From Xanthoparmelia taractica (Eukaryota > Ascomycota > Lecanoromycetes > Lecanorales > Parmeliaceae): DNA of 64,000 bases. Shown here piece after piece: positions 1 to 9,456 of this stretch. Numbering within the stretch: the first letter of the stretch is position 1; every line of letters starts with the position of its first letter. Under the pieces are notes generated by a model, which was given only the letters and a program-made list of their open reading frames with translations, was not told where the DNA came from and did not search any database. Where the stretch lies: contig JANQBS010000001.1 of the NCBI GenBank assembly GCA_033085395.1, positions 310,001 to 374,000 of the forward strand. The letters are read 5' to 3'. Both the position numbers and the translations under genes were made by a program.

Positions 1-64
1 ACTCCCGCCGTGTCCCTCTAATCGATCACCCTATCGTACAAAAAGATAAAGACTTATCAAAAGC

Positions 65-787
65 TTACATGCCAGCCCACTTGTGTCCCATAAGCCTGTT
101 GGCAACAGACTGAACATAAGTACCAGTAGCGCCAACTGGGTCGTTGAGATCGTTCTTGTTCACAGATCCCGAGTTGTAGCCGCGGAAAGCCTCATAGTAA
201 TTGTGGTATCTAGCATACAGCTGCTTCAAGCCATCTCCGGACGAAGTGCCCTCGGTCCCGTCGCGGACCATCTGGAGAATGCTGCCTCGGGGATCGCTCG
301 GGTTGAAAGCGACGCCAGCGTGGGACTGCATGATACCAGGGTTGCCTACACCGTTGTTGGTGGTCCCGACACGGACGTTGCCGCCAGATTCTTGCATGAT
401 GATGCAAAGGATGACGCGCGCATCGATCCCGGACTCGGGGGCGACTTTCTCGATAGCAGCCTTGATGAAGCCGACTTCGCTGGGGCTGTCATTGAGGGCC
501 ATCAGGGTGGAGTTCTGGGACCAGAGGGTCTCGAAGCTGGCCCAGCTGCTTGGATTGGGGAAGTTGGAAGCTGGGCCGCTATATGGGACATAGCCGCCAG
601 ACGGACCGCCAGGGCCTCCGCCGTGGCCGTTATGGGAGCCTCCAGCGCCGGGGAGGTGAATGACTTGGCCGACTTGGAGAGAGCTGGGGTTTAATCCAGG
701 ATTGGCGGACTGGATGGCGCCGACGGAGGTACCATGGGCTTGGGCGATGGACCAGAAGGTGTCGCCTGATTTGATGGTGTAAGACAT
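65..787 (-). CDS. LysM domain protein with lysozyme-like (SLT-type) domain
   Basis: Seen: 240 codons from ATG at 785-787. Residues 1-46 form a LysM module (starts SYTIKSGDTFWSIAQAHGTS, then NPGLNP and VGQVIHLPG). A Gly/Pro/Ser-rich linker follows, then a domain of about 150 residues with QESGGN and, some 20 residues on, GNPGIMQ. These match the catalytic Glu (ES) and GLMQ motifs of SLT/goose-type lysozymes. Known: LysM binds chitin or peptidoglycan and SLT domains cleave peptidoglycan glycan strands. Inferred: binding and cleavage of bacterial wall, or of another GlcNAc polymer. Odd: no signal peptide follows this start. The frame stays open upstream to 931 and encodes a KHPEPK-type repeat; a GTAAGT donor near 937 would allow an upstream exon carrying a leader. 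Domain call confident, 5' end uncertain. Confidence 0.75.
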   Translation of the reverse strand: MSYTIKSGDTFWSIAQAHGTSVGAIQSANPGLNPSSLQVGQVIHLPGAGGSHNGHGGGPGGPSGGYVPYSGPASNFPNPSSWASFETLWSQNSTLMALNDSPSEVGFIKAAIEKVAPESGIDARVILCIIMQESGGNVRVGTTNNGVGNPGIMQSHAGVAFNPSDPRGSILQMVRDGTEGTSSGDGLKQLYARYHNYYEAFRGYNSGSVNKNDLNDPVGATGTYVQSVANRLMGHKWAGM

Positions 788-2556
788 CTTGTGGTGTGGG
801 GGGGTAGCTTTCGGTTCGGGGTGTTTGGGTGCTGGAGTATGCTTTGGCTCTGGATGCTTGATGTTTTCTTTGGTGTTTATGCTCGTTCGATAATGGGAAA
901 AACCAGAGGAGAATCGCAGATACTTATACACTTACATTGAATCCTGACCAGGCAGTGATAGAAACGTGAAACGTCTGAGGTCGTTCACGAAGTTGGTGAA
1001 CGATCCTCAGGGATGCGTCCATTGCTTTGCCATTTCGTAATTGCGGTCAGGGTAAGCAAACGATTTATGCGAGTCTCGACTTCCCACATTCAATGATTAT
1101 TAACCTTCGGAGCTGACACCTGGCCTTGCAAATTGATTTCGTAGCCCTCTTCACGCTACAAGCATGAAATGATCTTCCCTTGGACCATCAAATCAATCAT
1201 GACCGTGAGGGGACATGTCTGCGGGGACTGATAACATTCCACACACAAAAAGCAATTCCTATCGCAATCGAAATCAGCGACACCAACATTTGCTCTAATT
1301 TAGAAGTCAATGTTTTATCCTCCATAAACGGCGTAGGCTTTCTGTCACCAAAGGAGCCTAGGACGTCTGTTTTTAGTTGATTGACTGCGTAACAGTCAGA
1401 TGGATGTAGCAAAGCCCAGCTGCTTTTAGAAGGTAAGACAGGAGAATGTCGTATTCGCCAAGGTGGCACTTGCTGACGATGATGAGGCTATGAAAGTGTC
1501 TCAACGCTATGGATCGGGACGAGGCGGAGTCGAGATAAGATCTCGCTAAGGCCACAGCAGCGTTATTTTGGTGCTACAAGAAGTGCCCCTAGCGATCGAC
1601 GACGGCGACATGAGAAAGGAGAAGGATTTCAAAGATTGCGTGGGTCGAAGGATTGCTAATCTGTCTAAGATGGTGTGTGGCCAGATGTCTACTTAGCAGC
1701 CAAGACCAGACTAACTCGTGTTGAGTAGGCAACCACACTCAAACAAGATGAGCTATTTTCATGATGAATTCCACGGCGAAGTACCGTGATCCCTGACGAA
1801 AGGCCACCCTGGCACTTTTCGCCTTTTGGGTTTGCAGTGCCCTGATGCACGCTTGGTTGAATCCCACACTTATGGATCGGGCCACAGCTTTACCGCAAGC
1901 CGCGAAAAAGGCTAACTTATCTTGTTGCTCTCTCGGATTCATGTGCCAAAGGAACTGGGAAACCAGCTCTTGGAAGGATCAATCTATTCTGTTCGTCAAC
2001 GAGGCATTGCGGGGACCCCAATAAGATTAACAATCAACTGGGCCGAGGTACATAAGAATGACACGTTACATTCGGATTTGACTCGATATGCTGGGTCGCT
2101 GTCAGCCACTGAAACATGCTACGCTAAAGGGCCTTTCCAAAAGCTGCCCTTTTGAAGCGAAGACAGGGTGGCGGCGTGTGAACAAGACTGTTCGTTTTGA
2201 CACGTCCAGTCGTTGGCCCTCCTAATGTGAAACATATTGATCCAACACAATTAGAGGTTGGAAGACAGCGGCGAGATGTCTTTGATTCCCGTATATTTCA
2301 GACGTCAATTATTGAATTTCACAGTCCTTATTGACAATATTACCTCTCTCGTATTTACAGAGTTCCTGCAATGCCCGCACCCTGCCGATAAGGGAAGCCT
2401 TCACGAAACCTTGCGCGAGGTTATCATTCCAAGGATTGGCTGTCCGTTTGACGCTACCAACTATTGCAAACCCTATTGAAGGCATATGCATTAACCCGCT
2501 AATTGAGGTTCAGATTTGACTGCTAGTCATTTTGTTGCAGCTGACATGTACCTCAA
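788..2556. other. intergenic, no supportable gene
   Basis: No open frame longer than 90 codons, and none with recognisable motifs. The first ~150 bases may hold the promoter or a 5' exon of the LysM gene (GTAAGT on the minus strand near 937). Short minus-strand frames at 1197-1469 and 1739-1942 lack start context and conserved features. Confidence 0.6.
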
Positions 2557-3996
2557 ATGACGGACGATACGTATCCTCTTTGTGGAGGAAAGACTTGACC
2601 TTCGGCATCTTTCTTCTATAGCGACGCTTGAAAGAATAGCCAATCGCAAGGATAGACTCAGACTTAAAGTTGCCTCGTTAAGAATTAAGAAACGCTTCGC
2701 TTCCCTCAATAACGCGAATGCTCTCGGTAGGGCTACGAGTCATCATCGTAAGACCAAATCTGAGCAAGCGAACGCTGAGGCCAAGCAATAAGACACCGAA
2801 TGTCTGACAACGCCTCTCAAGATGTCCACAATCGCCTTTTTACCCAGAAGATGACAACCTTTGTCAATACAGAATTAATTCTGAAAGTGAACTCTTCGAT
2901 GAGCGACGACTAGAATATCAAGATCTATTGCATCAAGGCGACAGAGCTTCCGAAGGAGAAAGTGACGCCGTAGCCAGACCGAGAGCTTTTGACCTTGGCT
3001 TGGAGCTGGCGGAGTACGGCTCGGTGGCGTTGAGCCAGGATGCCGTGGGGGATGAGGAGGCAGAACCGGGAGAAGTGAGTGAATATGAATTGATATAGAG
3101 ATCATGTTACCTCGGCCTGGTCCAAGCTGGGGTAAGACCGAGTAATAGAAGCCTCAGGTACTTCGATATGGCTCAGTAGGTGAATGAATGCACCAGTGAA
3201 TAGAGGCGCAAGTGCGGCAGATTAGGTCATAGAGTAATAAATATGCCCGGATGACCATGGGAGGAAGCTGAAATTATATTTTTCGCTCGCTCCGGGGACA
3301 AAAGGCAAGAGGAAGCTGAGCTCTCGTGGAGGAAGAAATTAAGAGGGGATGATGTTGGAGATTGGGTAAGACTGTCTCTCAGACCAAGACAGGGTGATAT
3401 AGGAAATGGGATATCAAAGCGGAAAGGAGGGAAAGTGGATGGTTCTGGTGGAGGTTGTGCTAAAGAAAGTACTCGGGATGAAACATGGCTTGAGCAGATG
3501 TAAGACAGTCATGGATGTGGCGTGATTGTGTCTTTAGCTTAAAGATTTATTCATCATTGGTATTCTCCGTTCGGAGGACAGCTTTGCAGAAGTCGATGGT
3601 GACCTTGATGAGAGTCTCGCTTTCCTACGTGCTGCTGGTAACAACGCCGACTTTGTTCGAGATGTTAGTAACTCTGCTCTTAACTGTTGTTGTACCCCGC
3701 ACCGCATTGTAATAAGCAGGAGTTGTGAATAAGCTATACAAGAAAGGATGTTATCTTGGAAGGTTACATAGGAAATCGTTGAGACTGTGGGAGGCTAGAT
3801 TTGGCGCGAAGAGCAGAGAGCTCAGGGCCCAGCATCCTGTCGCGATCAGTCACATGGAAAGTATCAACGCCAATTTTGTCATGGTCTCTACTACTCTGCA
3901 GTATTCACAAAGTGTTCACTTACAGAGTATAGACCAGCAGTGGAGAGTCCATCCATTGATGCTGATTGGGTGACATATTTCGACTTTGATGACTAA
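2557..3996 (+). other. series of open segments, possibly a decayed or multi-exon gene
   Basis: Four or five open plus-strand segments have protein-like composition but do not share one frame: 2582-2791 (basic, rich in RLRLK/RIKKR), 2808-3101 (acidic, contains ESELFDERRLEYQDLLHQG and ends just after a GTGAGT donor at 3078), 3255-3503 (charged, contains GDDVGDWVRLSLRPRQGDIG, followed by GTAAGA), 3538-3732 (contains VDGDLDESLAFLRAAGNNAD, preceded by a TTTAG acceptor) and 3902-3996 (ends ADWVTYFDFDD then stop, preceded by a CTGCAG acceptor). Splice-like signals lie at several edges, but I could not join all phases. No family recognised. Either an unrecognised intron-rich gene or a pseudogene. Confidence 0.3.
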
Positions 3997-4154
3997 GCGA
4001 AACAGTGTCGAAATCAGGGAAGCTGCGACTGACCGTTGGGATAAAAATTCAGAATTCTTCAATCCAAGCAAAGGTTGGTCGATGAACAACGTCAAAGGTC
4101 TCTAAATGAGCTCCTTAAGGCGGTCACGATGACTTGCTCACAACCTCATCCCCT

Positions 4155-6825
4155 ATGATGAACCAACCCTCTCTTCGACCCCCATCAACTCTTCAGCCTC
4201 GTCCAAGAGCCGTCCCTACGCTCAGCAGCACTTCCATAGCAGCAAAGTCTACCTCGACACCATCTCCAGCCTCAAGGCCGTCTTCAAGGAGTCGGCAATC
4301 TTCCCCATCCCGCTCGATAGGGCCTTCTGATGTCTCAGACAAAGCGACCGCCGCCTTGATAAGACGCGTGCTCTGCCCCCCTCAGAGTCATCCAGACCCT
4401 CGCCCTGTAAACGAGCTATTGCCTCCGTTGACAAGCAGCAACGATGTGGACCTGCAGCTCTACGCCATCATTGCAATCGTTGTGAAAGATCTGGTTTATA
4501 GCTGGTACGGGAAAATCACACCTGATCAAGGCTTCGTGGAGGAGGTGGTACGGATAGTGGCTCATTGCACAAGAGCGTTGGAGAGTAGATTAAGGACAGT
4601 GGATCTTGAGAGCTTGGTCTTAGATGAGATACCAGAGTTGATTGAAGGCCATATCCAGGGTGGGCAGGCTCAGGCTCGGAGTGCAGGAGCTCTAGCTAAT
4701 AGGGCAACAGCATTTCGAGTCAGCCGTCAATCACACCATCTATCGCCTTTACTTACGGACCCTCGTGTCATATACCACAATCTGATTCCTCACCCAGCAC
4801 TTTCGCCGGTGCCTAACCCAGCTGTCCCATCCACCACGACCGAACAGCACGAGCACGAAGCAGAATACAGGCAGCTCTTGGTGCAGGGCGCACTAGCCGT
4901 GCTACTACCTACGGAGGACCTTGAGAATGCTTGTCTACGGACCCTTGTTGCCGATGTCATTGCAGACAGCATCCTCGGCAATTCTATCGGCGGCAAGGTC
5001 TGTGAAGGTTGGTTCATATGGGGCGGCATCACCAAGCTTGTTGACGTGGTCAAAGCGAGGATAGAGCCGAAAGCTACAGGTGAAGCGATCGAGGTTGATA
5101 CTCGGAGCCGTCTTGAGAAGTTCGGCCTCCTCTCGGAGAAAGGAGAGAGCAAGGAAGCAAGCAAGGATGACAGGCGGTCCACATTCTCATCCATGTTCTG
5201 GCGAATCTTACAATACGGCTTCTTAACGGTCGTGACAATACGTTTTTTTATAATTGGCTTCATTACAGCATCCTCGCGGCCAATGCGCTCAACATGGACA
5301 TCAAAGACATCAGGCTCGAGCGAACCATGGCCAATTGACGAGAGAAGCGAACCGCCCCGTCCGATGCTGAGTTTTAAAATCCTCTCAGTCATGCCTGTTT
5401 TGTTCGATCTCCGTTCACGTATGCCCTGGGTGTCTGGATCACTCGCACTGCTTCAACACCAGCTGATCCACGGTCCCCTTGGACTGGCCGCTACGGACGG
5501 CATACTCGACCAGTAAGTAAATTCCAAGTCTCTTCTGCGCTGTCGTTGGTGCGTGGATCCCTGCAATTCGCCGAACCGCATATGCGGCCGCATGAGTTCT
5601 CAGTCATCTGACTTCGGTGTGGTTGCATACGGCGATGCGCGCATTCATGGACTGCCTCTGGACTGCCTTTTTAGGGTGCAGCTAAGAGTAACTAAGACGC
5701 GCGGGGAATGATTTTCACTCCCCCCGTTATCGTGTTGCAGGGCGACGATGCAAAGCTAAAGGAAGGCATGCATGACTCCGCATCAGGGTGAGCGGAAACA
5801 GAGCCTAGACCTTCCCACTATCTTCCTACCACTACCGCTTTCGCTACCACACCTTTTGCATTCTTTTATATTTTACTATTATACTTTCTCAACGCACATC
5901 TATTTCCTTCTGATTTCACACCCCTGCTCTTATTGAACTCTTTGAGATCATGTCTCGATATGTTCACGATGATGCAGTCTTCCTTCATGAGAAGCATAAG
6001 CTGCTGTTCTCTTGGCATATCGATTTTCAACGAAAGTGTTTAGCCGCCTTGCAAGGTCCAACGACTGCCGAATGATCAACAAAGGATCGACTGTCAGGAT
6101 GCCAGGATTCAAGCCCCTAATCCGCATCACTTTCCCCCACCGCTCATCATCTTCAAGCTATCTGCATTTCGGCGCGAAGCTGCCCTTCTGACATGCAAAG
6201 CTGAAGGCGAGAAGAAGGCGGTCAGAAGCAATGCTGCGCAGGATTCTTACTGCAAGGCTGCCCGACCATTTCCCCGTCTCGAGTTCAGACCTCAATTTCC
6301 ACATCGTGTGCCTAGCTTTTTCAGTCATCATTACTCGTACCCTGCTTTCATTTCGGTCTTTGTCACTCTCCGTCTAACCGAGCTTTACCCTCCCTGCTCG
6401 GTATTTTCTGACGCCGTTTGCTCTGCAGGTACATGCGTCATACCATCCACACGCAATTTCAGCCCTCACAACTATTGCCGACTTTATTTCGCACCCTCCG
6501 CCAGATTCTTTTCCCCAATTCAAGTCTCCCACCGCCCGCCGCTCCACCCCCTTGTCCTAGCGAGGTCAGCGACATCAGACGCACCTGTGCCCTCTCCCTA
6601 CTCTCCCTGCTGCCGGCCGCCGTCTGTAAGCGATTCTTTGGTGCGGAGGAGAAGGAAGACTGGGTTGGGGAGGTGGAAGGCGAGCTGGACGCCTGGGGAG
6701 ACGAGTACCTGAACAAGCACCTTGGCTATGCGATTCTAGAACTCATCTTTGTCCGCGTCCTGCCCGAACTCGGCGAGCAACGGGTGGAAGAGCTGCTGAA
6801 GGAAAGGCTCGGCAATGATGTATAA
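4155..6825 (+). CDS. PXA (PX-associated) domain protein
   Basis: Exons 4155-5512 and 6429-6825, 584 aa. The join restores one codon (CA+G) and reads ...GILDQ-YMRHTIHTQF. Seen: a Ser/Pro-rich, probably disordered N-terminus (residues 1-55), then from about residue 60 an all-helical region with VDLQLYAIIAIVVKDLVYSWYG and an EYRQLLVQGALAVLLP segment typical of PXA domains, ending in a ~130-residue helical C-terminal part. Known: PXA domains occur with PX/sorting-nexin proteins at endosomal or ER membranes. There is no PX domain here, as in other fungal PXA-only proteins. Hydrophobic FLTVVTIRFFIIGFI (about residues 362-376) may be membrane-associated. Start chosen at the first in-frame ATG. The single intron is 916 nt against ~50 nt elsewhere. 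Confidence 0.8.
5950..6075 (+). other. 41-codon ORF with promoter-like leader inside the PXA intron
   Basis: Within the 916-nt intron an ATG at 5950 opens 41 codons (starts MSRYVHDDAVFLHEKHKLLF). It is preceded by about 130 nt of C/T-rich sequence (5810-5945), a composition common just upstream of fungal genes, with AT-rich TATATTTTA near 5866. No homology recognised. It could be a nested small gene, an upstream exon of an alternative PXA transcript, or chance. Confidence 0.2.
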
Positions 6826-7651
6826 AGAAATCACGACGATAAGAAATAGAAACTGAAGTTCATGACAAATACCATTTCTCTCGGCTTTGCTCTGTCTCAG
6901 CCCAAGGTCGCGCGACTACATACAGTTCCCATTGCCCTCCCTCCAAAAAAACAGGGAGTTATCATGATTTCAGTATAAAAATGCTTCCCTCCTCTCCTCT
7001 CCTCCATAATACATGGTTAAGATCCAAGCCGTGAGGCAATCTTGTCAATCAAAAAGCCGTGAGGCTAGGGTATTTCTAGGTTCTGGTTTTTTCTCCTCTT
7101 CTTCTTCTTCTTCTTCTTCTTCCTCCTCCAGTTTTCCGTCTTTCTTTGCTTTGCTTGCTTTGCCGATGATGATGGATAAACATGATATGCACAGCCCTCC
7201 CAGTTCTCTCTCCCTCCCTCGATGAATACATGACTGATGGATAAAAACGTGTGACGCCGGCCTGCCGTTGTGTGCGTATGTCGCCGTCCGTCCCTGTGTG
7301 CTGAAAAAGATAATCCTCCGCTTCCGTCCCTGTTTCGTCTTTGAAAAAGAAAAAAGAAAATTGGGGAAAAAGGGAAAAAGAAAGGAAATGAACTGAAAAA
7401 AGGCCGCGCCACGATAAAAGAGGGTGTATCAAATGCTGCGGAATGAACAGATCGAATGCGCAAATCTGCGAAGAATCCCTCCTTCCTTCCTTCCTTCATC
7501 CCTTCCCCGATACGACAGAACGCACGCGCACGACGAACATGTTCCCTTCCCATAAAAAGACCATCGGGATATCTTCTTTCATATCAAGCGTAATAGAACA
7601 ATAAAAGTATCAACACGTGCCGCCCATTGTTCCCGGGATCTGGGGAGTTCG
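6826..7651. other. convergent 3' intergenic region
   Basis: Lies between the 3' ends of the PXA gene (+) and the CENP-B-like gene (-). Contains a CTT-type microsatellite (7094-7122) and TTCC repeats (about 7476-7497). Open frames here are simple-sequence artefacts. Confidence 0.7.
7094..7122. repeat. (CTT)n microsatellite
   Basis: Uninterrupted TCTTCTTCTT run. It produces poly-Ser and poly-Lys shadow frames on the two strands. Confidence 0.9.
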
Positions 7652-9456
7652 TTAAGAGAGCGAATGCTCGCTCCTCTTCCTCCCAATCGGGATGGTCCCG
7701 TCCGCCCTCTCGGTGCCTTGCATCGGATGCTGCTGGTGGATCGCCTGCATCCCTCCCGGTAATTCTCCCGTTTCCAGCTTGAGCATGTGCATCCATTTGC
7801 CCATGACGAGGTAATCATGCGGGTCGACCGCGCCGTTGGGTTGGTGTTTTATAAACGTCATGAGGGTGGATAGGGCGGCACGGGCTTCGTCTTGAGAGGG
7901 GGGAGACGAGGGCGAGCTGTTGGCGGTAAGGGGACTGGCGCTGATGGCGGGACTGGGATTGCTTGAATTAGGTGTTATGCTCGAGGGGGGCGCCATGGAG
8001 AGGGGGGATGGGTTCGAGGTGGATGGGCGCGAGGTGTGCAGGGACGGGTCGGTGGCGCTGAGAGGGGAGATGTCCATTTCGTCGTGGGGGGAATCGAGGG
8101 TTGAGGATGCCATTGACTGGGGGAGGTTTTTGGAGGTTGTGGAGTCTGGAGAGGAGTCCGAGGAGATCAGAGGTACGGTCTGTCGACGTCGTAAGGCGCC
8201 TGTAGGTGCTAAGGGTGGGAGACGAGCCATTTTCTGAGCGGGCATGGTTGGTGACGGGCCACAGCTCGATATTGAGGGGAAAAAAGGCGACGTTGGACTG
8301 CGAAACTCGCTGGCGAAAGAGGAAATGTCTGAGAAGCAGCTTCCGAGAGAGGTTGCGCTCTGCGAATGCGCGTGGCCATAGGTGTTGTTCGAATCGATAA
8401 AGTTGTCCGGACTCTGGGCGTTGAAGTCCTCTTTTCGCGGGCTTATGGGTAGACCATCCCATCCGACAGGTGAGATTCCATTGGGCGTCTGCGAGCCAGA
8501 TTTCGTCTCCGGGCAAAGAGCGTCGTTCTCGTCTTTGATCTCACCTGGTTTCGCACCTGGCAGATGGTTCTTTTGTTTGAATTGGTCCAGCCAAGCAGGG
8601 TCGTTTACTTGATTATGGCACTCTGAGCTACCGACTGTCGTGGCAAATATTCGCGCTTGATCTCTGATGGTGCTGTCGTCCAGAGGTAGTCGTTGGCTGA
8701 TGCGGTTCTTCACCCATTGGGATAATGTTCGCTCAATATCTGGAAATTTGCTCTTGGATCTTCGTATTGGTGATCGGTTGCCTTCTTCTTGAACAAGATA
8801 CTTGTCTTTATTTCGCAACACTTTGGAGACAGTACTTGAAAGGAACGAATTAGCCTCATGGCTCGCTCGTGACAGAGCAATGCATCAACCAACCTCCTCT
8901 CGACACCGAACATGGCTACAGGAATCATTAGCTACAACCTTTCTTTCTCTCTACTTTGAAACTCACCGCCTATTTCTGTTTGCTTTACATTGGGGTTCTC
9001 GTTATGATACTCGCACATCTTCCGTCGGTCGCTATCGGTGAGTGTTCTCCGTGATGATGACAGCGTTGGTTTCTCTTTGGGCGAAAGGGTGGTAAGCTTC
9101 GGTATGGTGGGAACGGTTTTTGAAAGTGGCAAGATGGGCCTGTGCTGTAGGTGTACAACGGGGGGAGGGCTGCTGGTTTCGGATGGGTTGGTGATCTGAC
9201 TGGGCCATTGCGGTATGGTGATGAGAGGATGTAAAGGTTGAGGGGTGGAGAAGGACGACTGCAAAGGCCGACTGTATATTGACTCGATTTGAGCATGTAC
9301 CGAATTGGAAAAGTCAAAGTCGCCGTAATCATTCTGCGGGGAGTGATGGGGGGATTCGGCAGTGACTTGGACCATTGTAGCAGCGGCAAAATCATCGTCA
9401 TGATGAAGGCCGTACTGCTGTTCCATCTTGATATCGACGGCATAAGAATCGTGCAT
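7652..9456 (-). CDS. CENP-B-type HTH DNA-binding protein
   Basis: Exons (minus) 9456-8967, 8915-8894, 8834-7652; 564 aa. The middle exon is only 22 nt, flanked by introns of 51 and 59 nt, and both junctions keep phase (QTEIG-AMFGVER-STVSKVL). Seen: Pro/Ser-rich residues 1-135; first helix-turn-helix about 138-185 (LTDSDRRKMCEYH, AMFGVERSTVSKVLRNKDKYL); second HTH_Tnp_Tc5/CENPB-type domain about 200-265 (FPDIERTLSQWVKNRI, LDDSTIRDQARIF); long disordered tail. Known: this double HTH is shared by CENP-B, fission yeast Abp1/Cbh and pogo-type transposases. No DDE catalytic domain follows, so it is probably a host DNA-binding regulator derived from a transposase. Targets unknown. Confidence 0.85.

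Noticed and set aside
7065..7553. 162-codon minus-strand frame with Lys and Phe runs
   Set aside because: Generated by the CTT microsatellite and A-rich stretches; no protein features.
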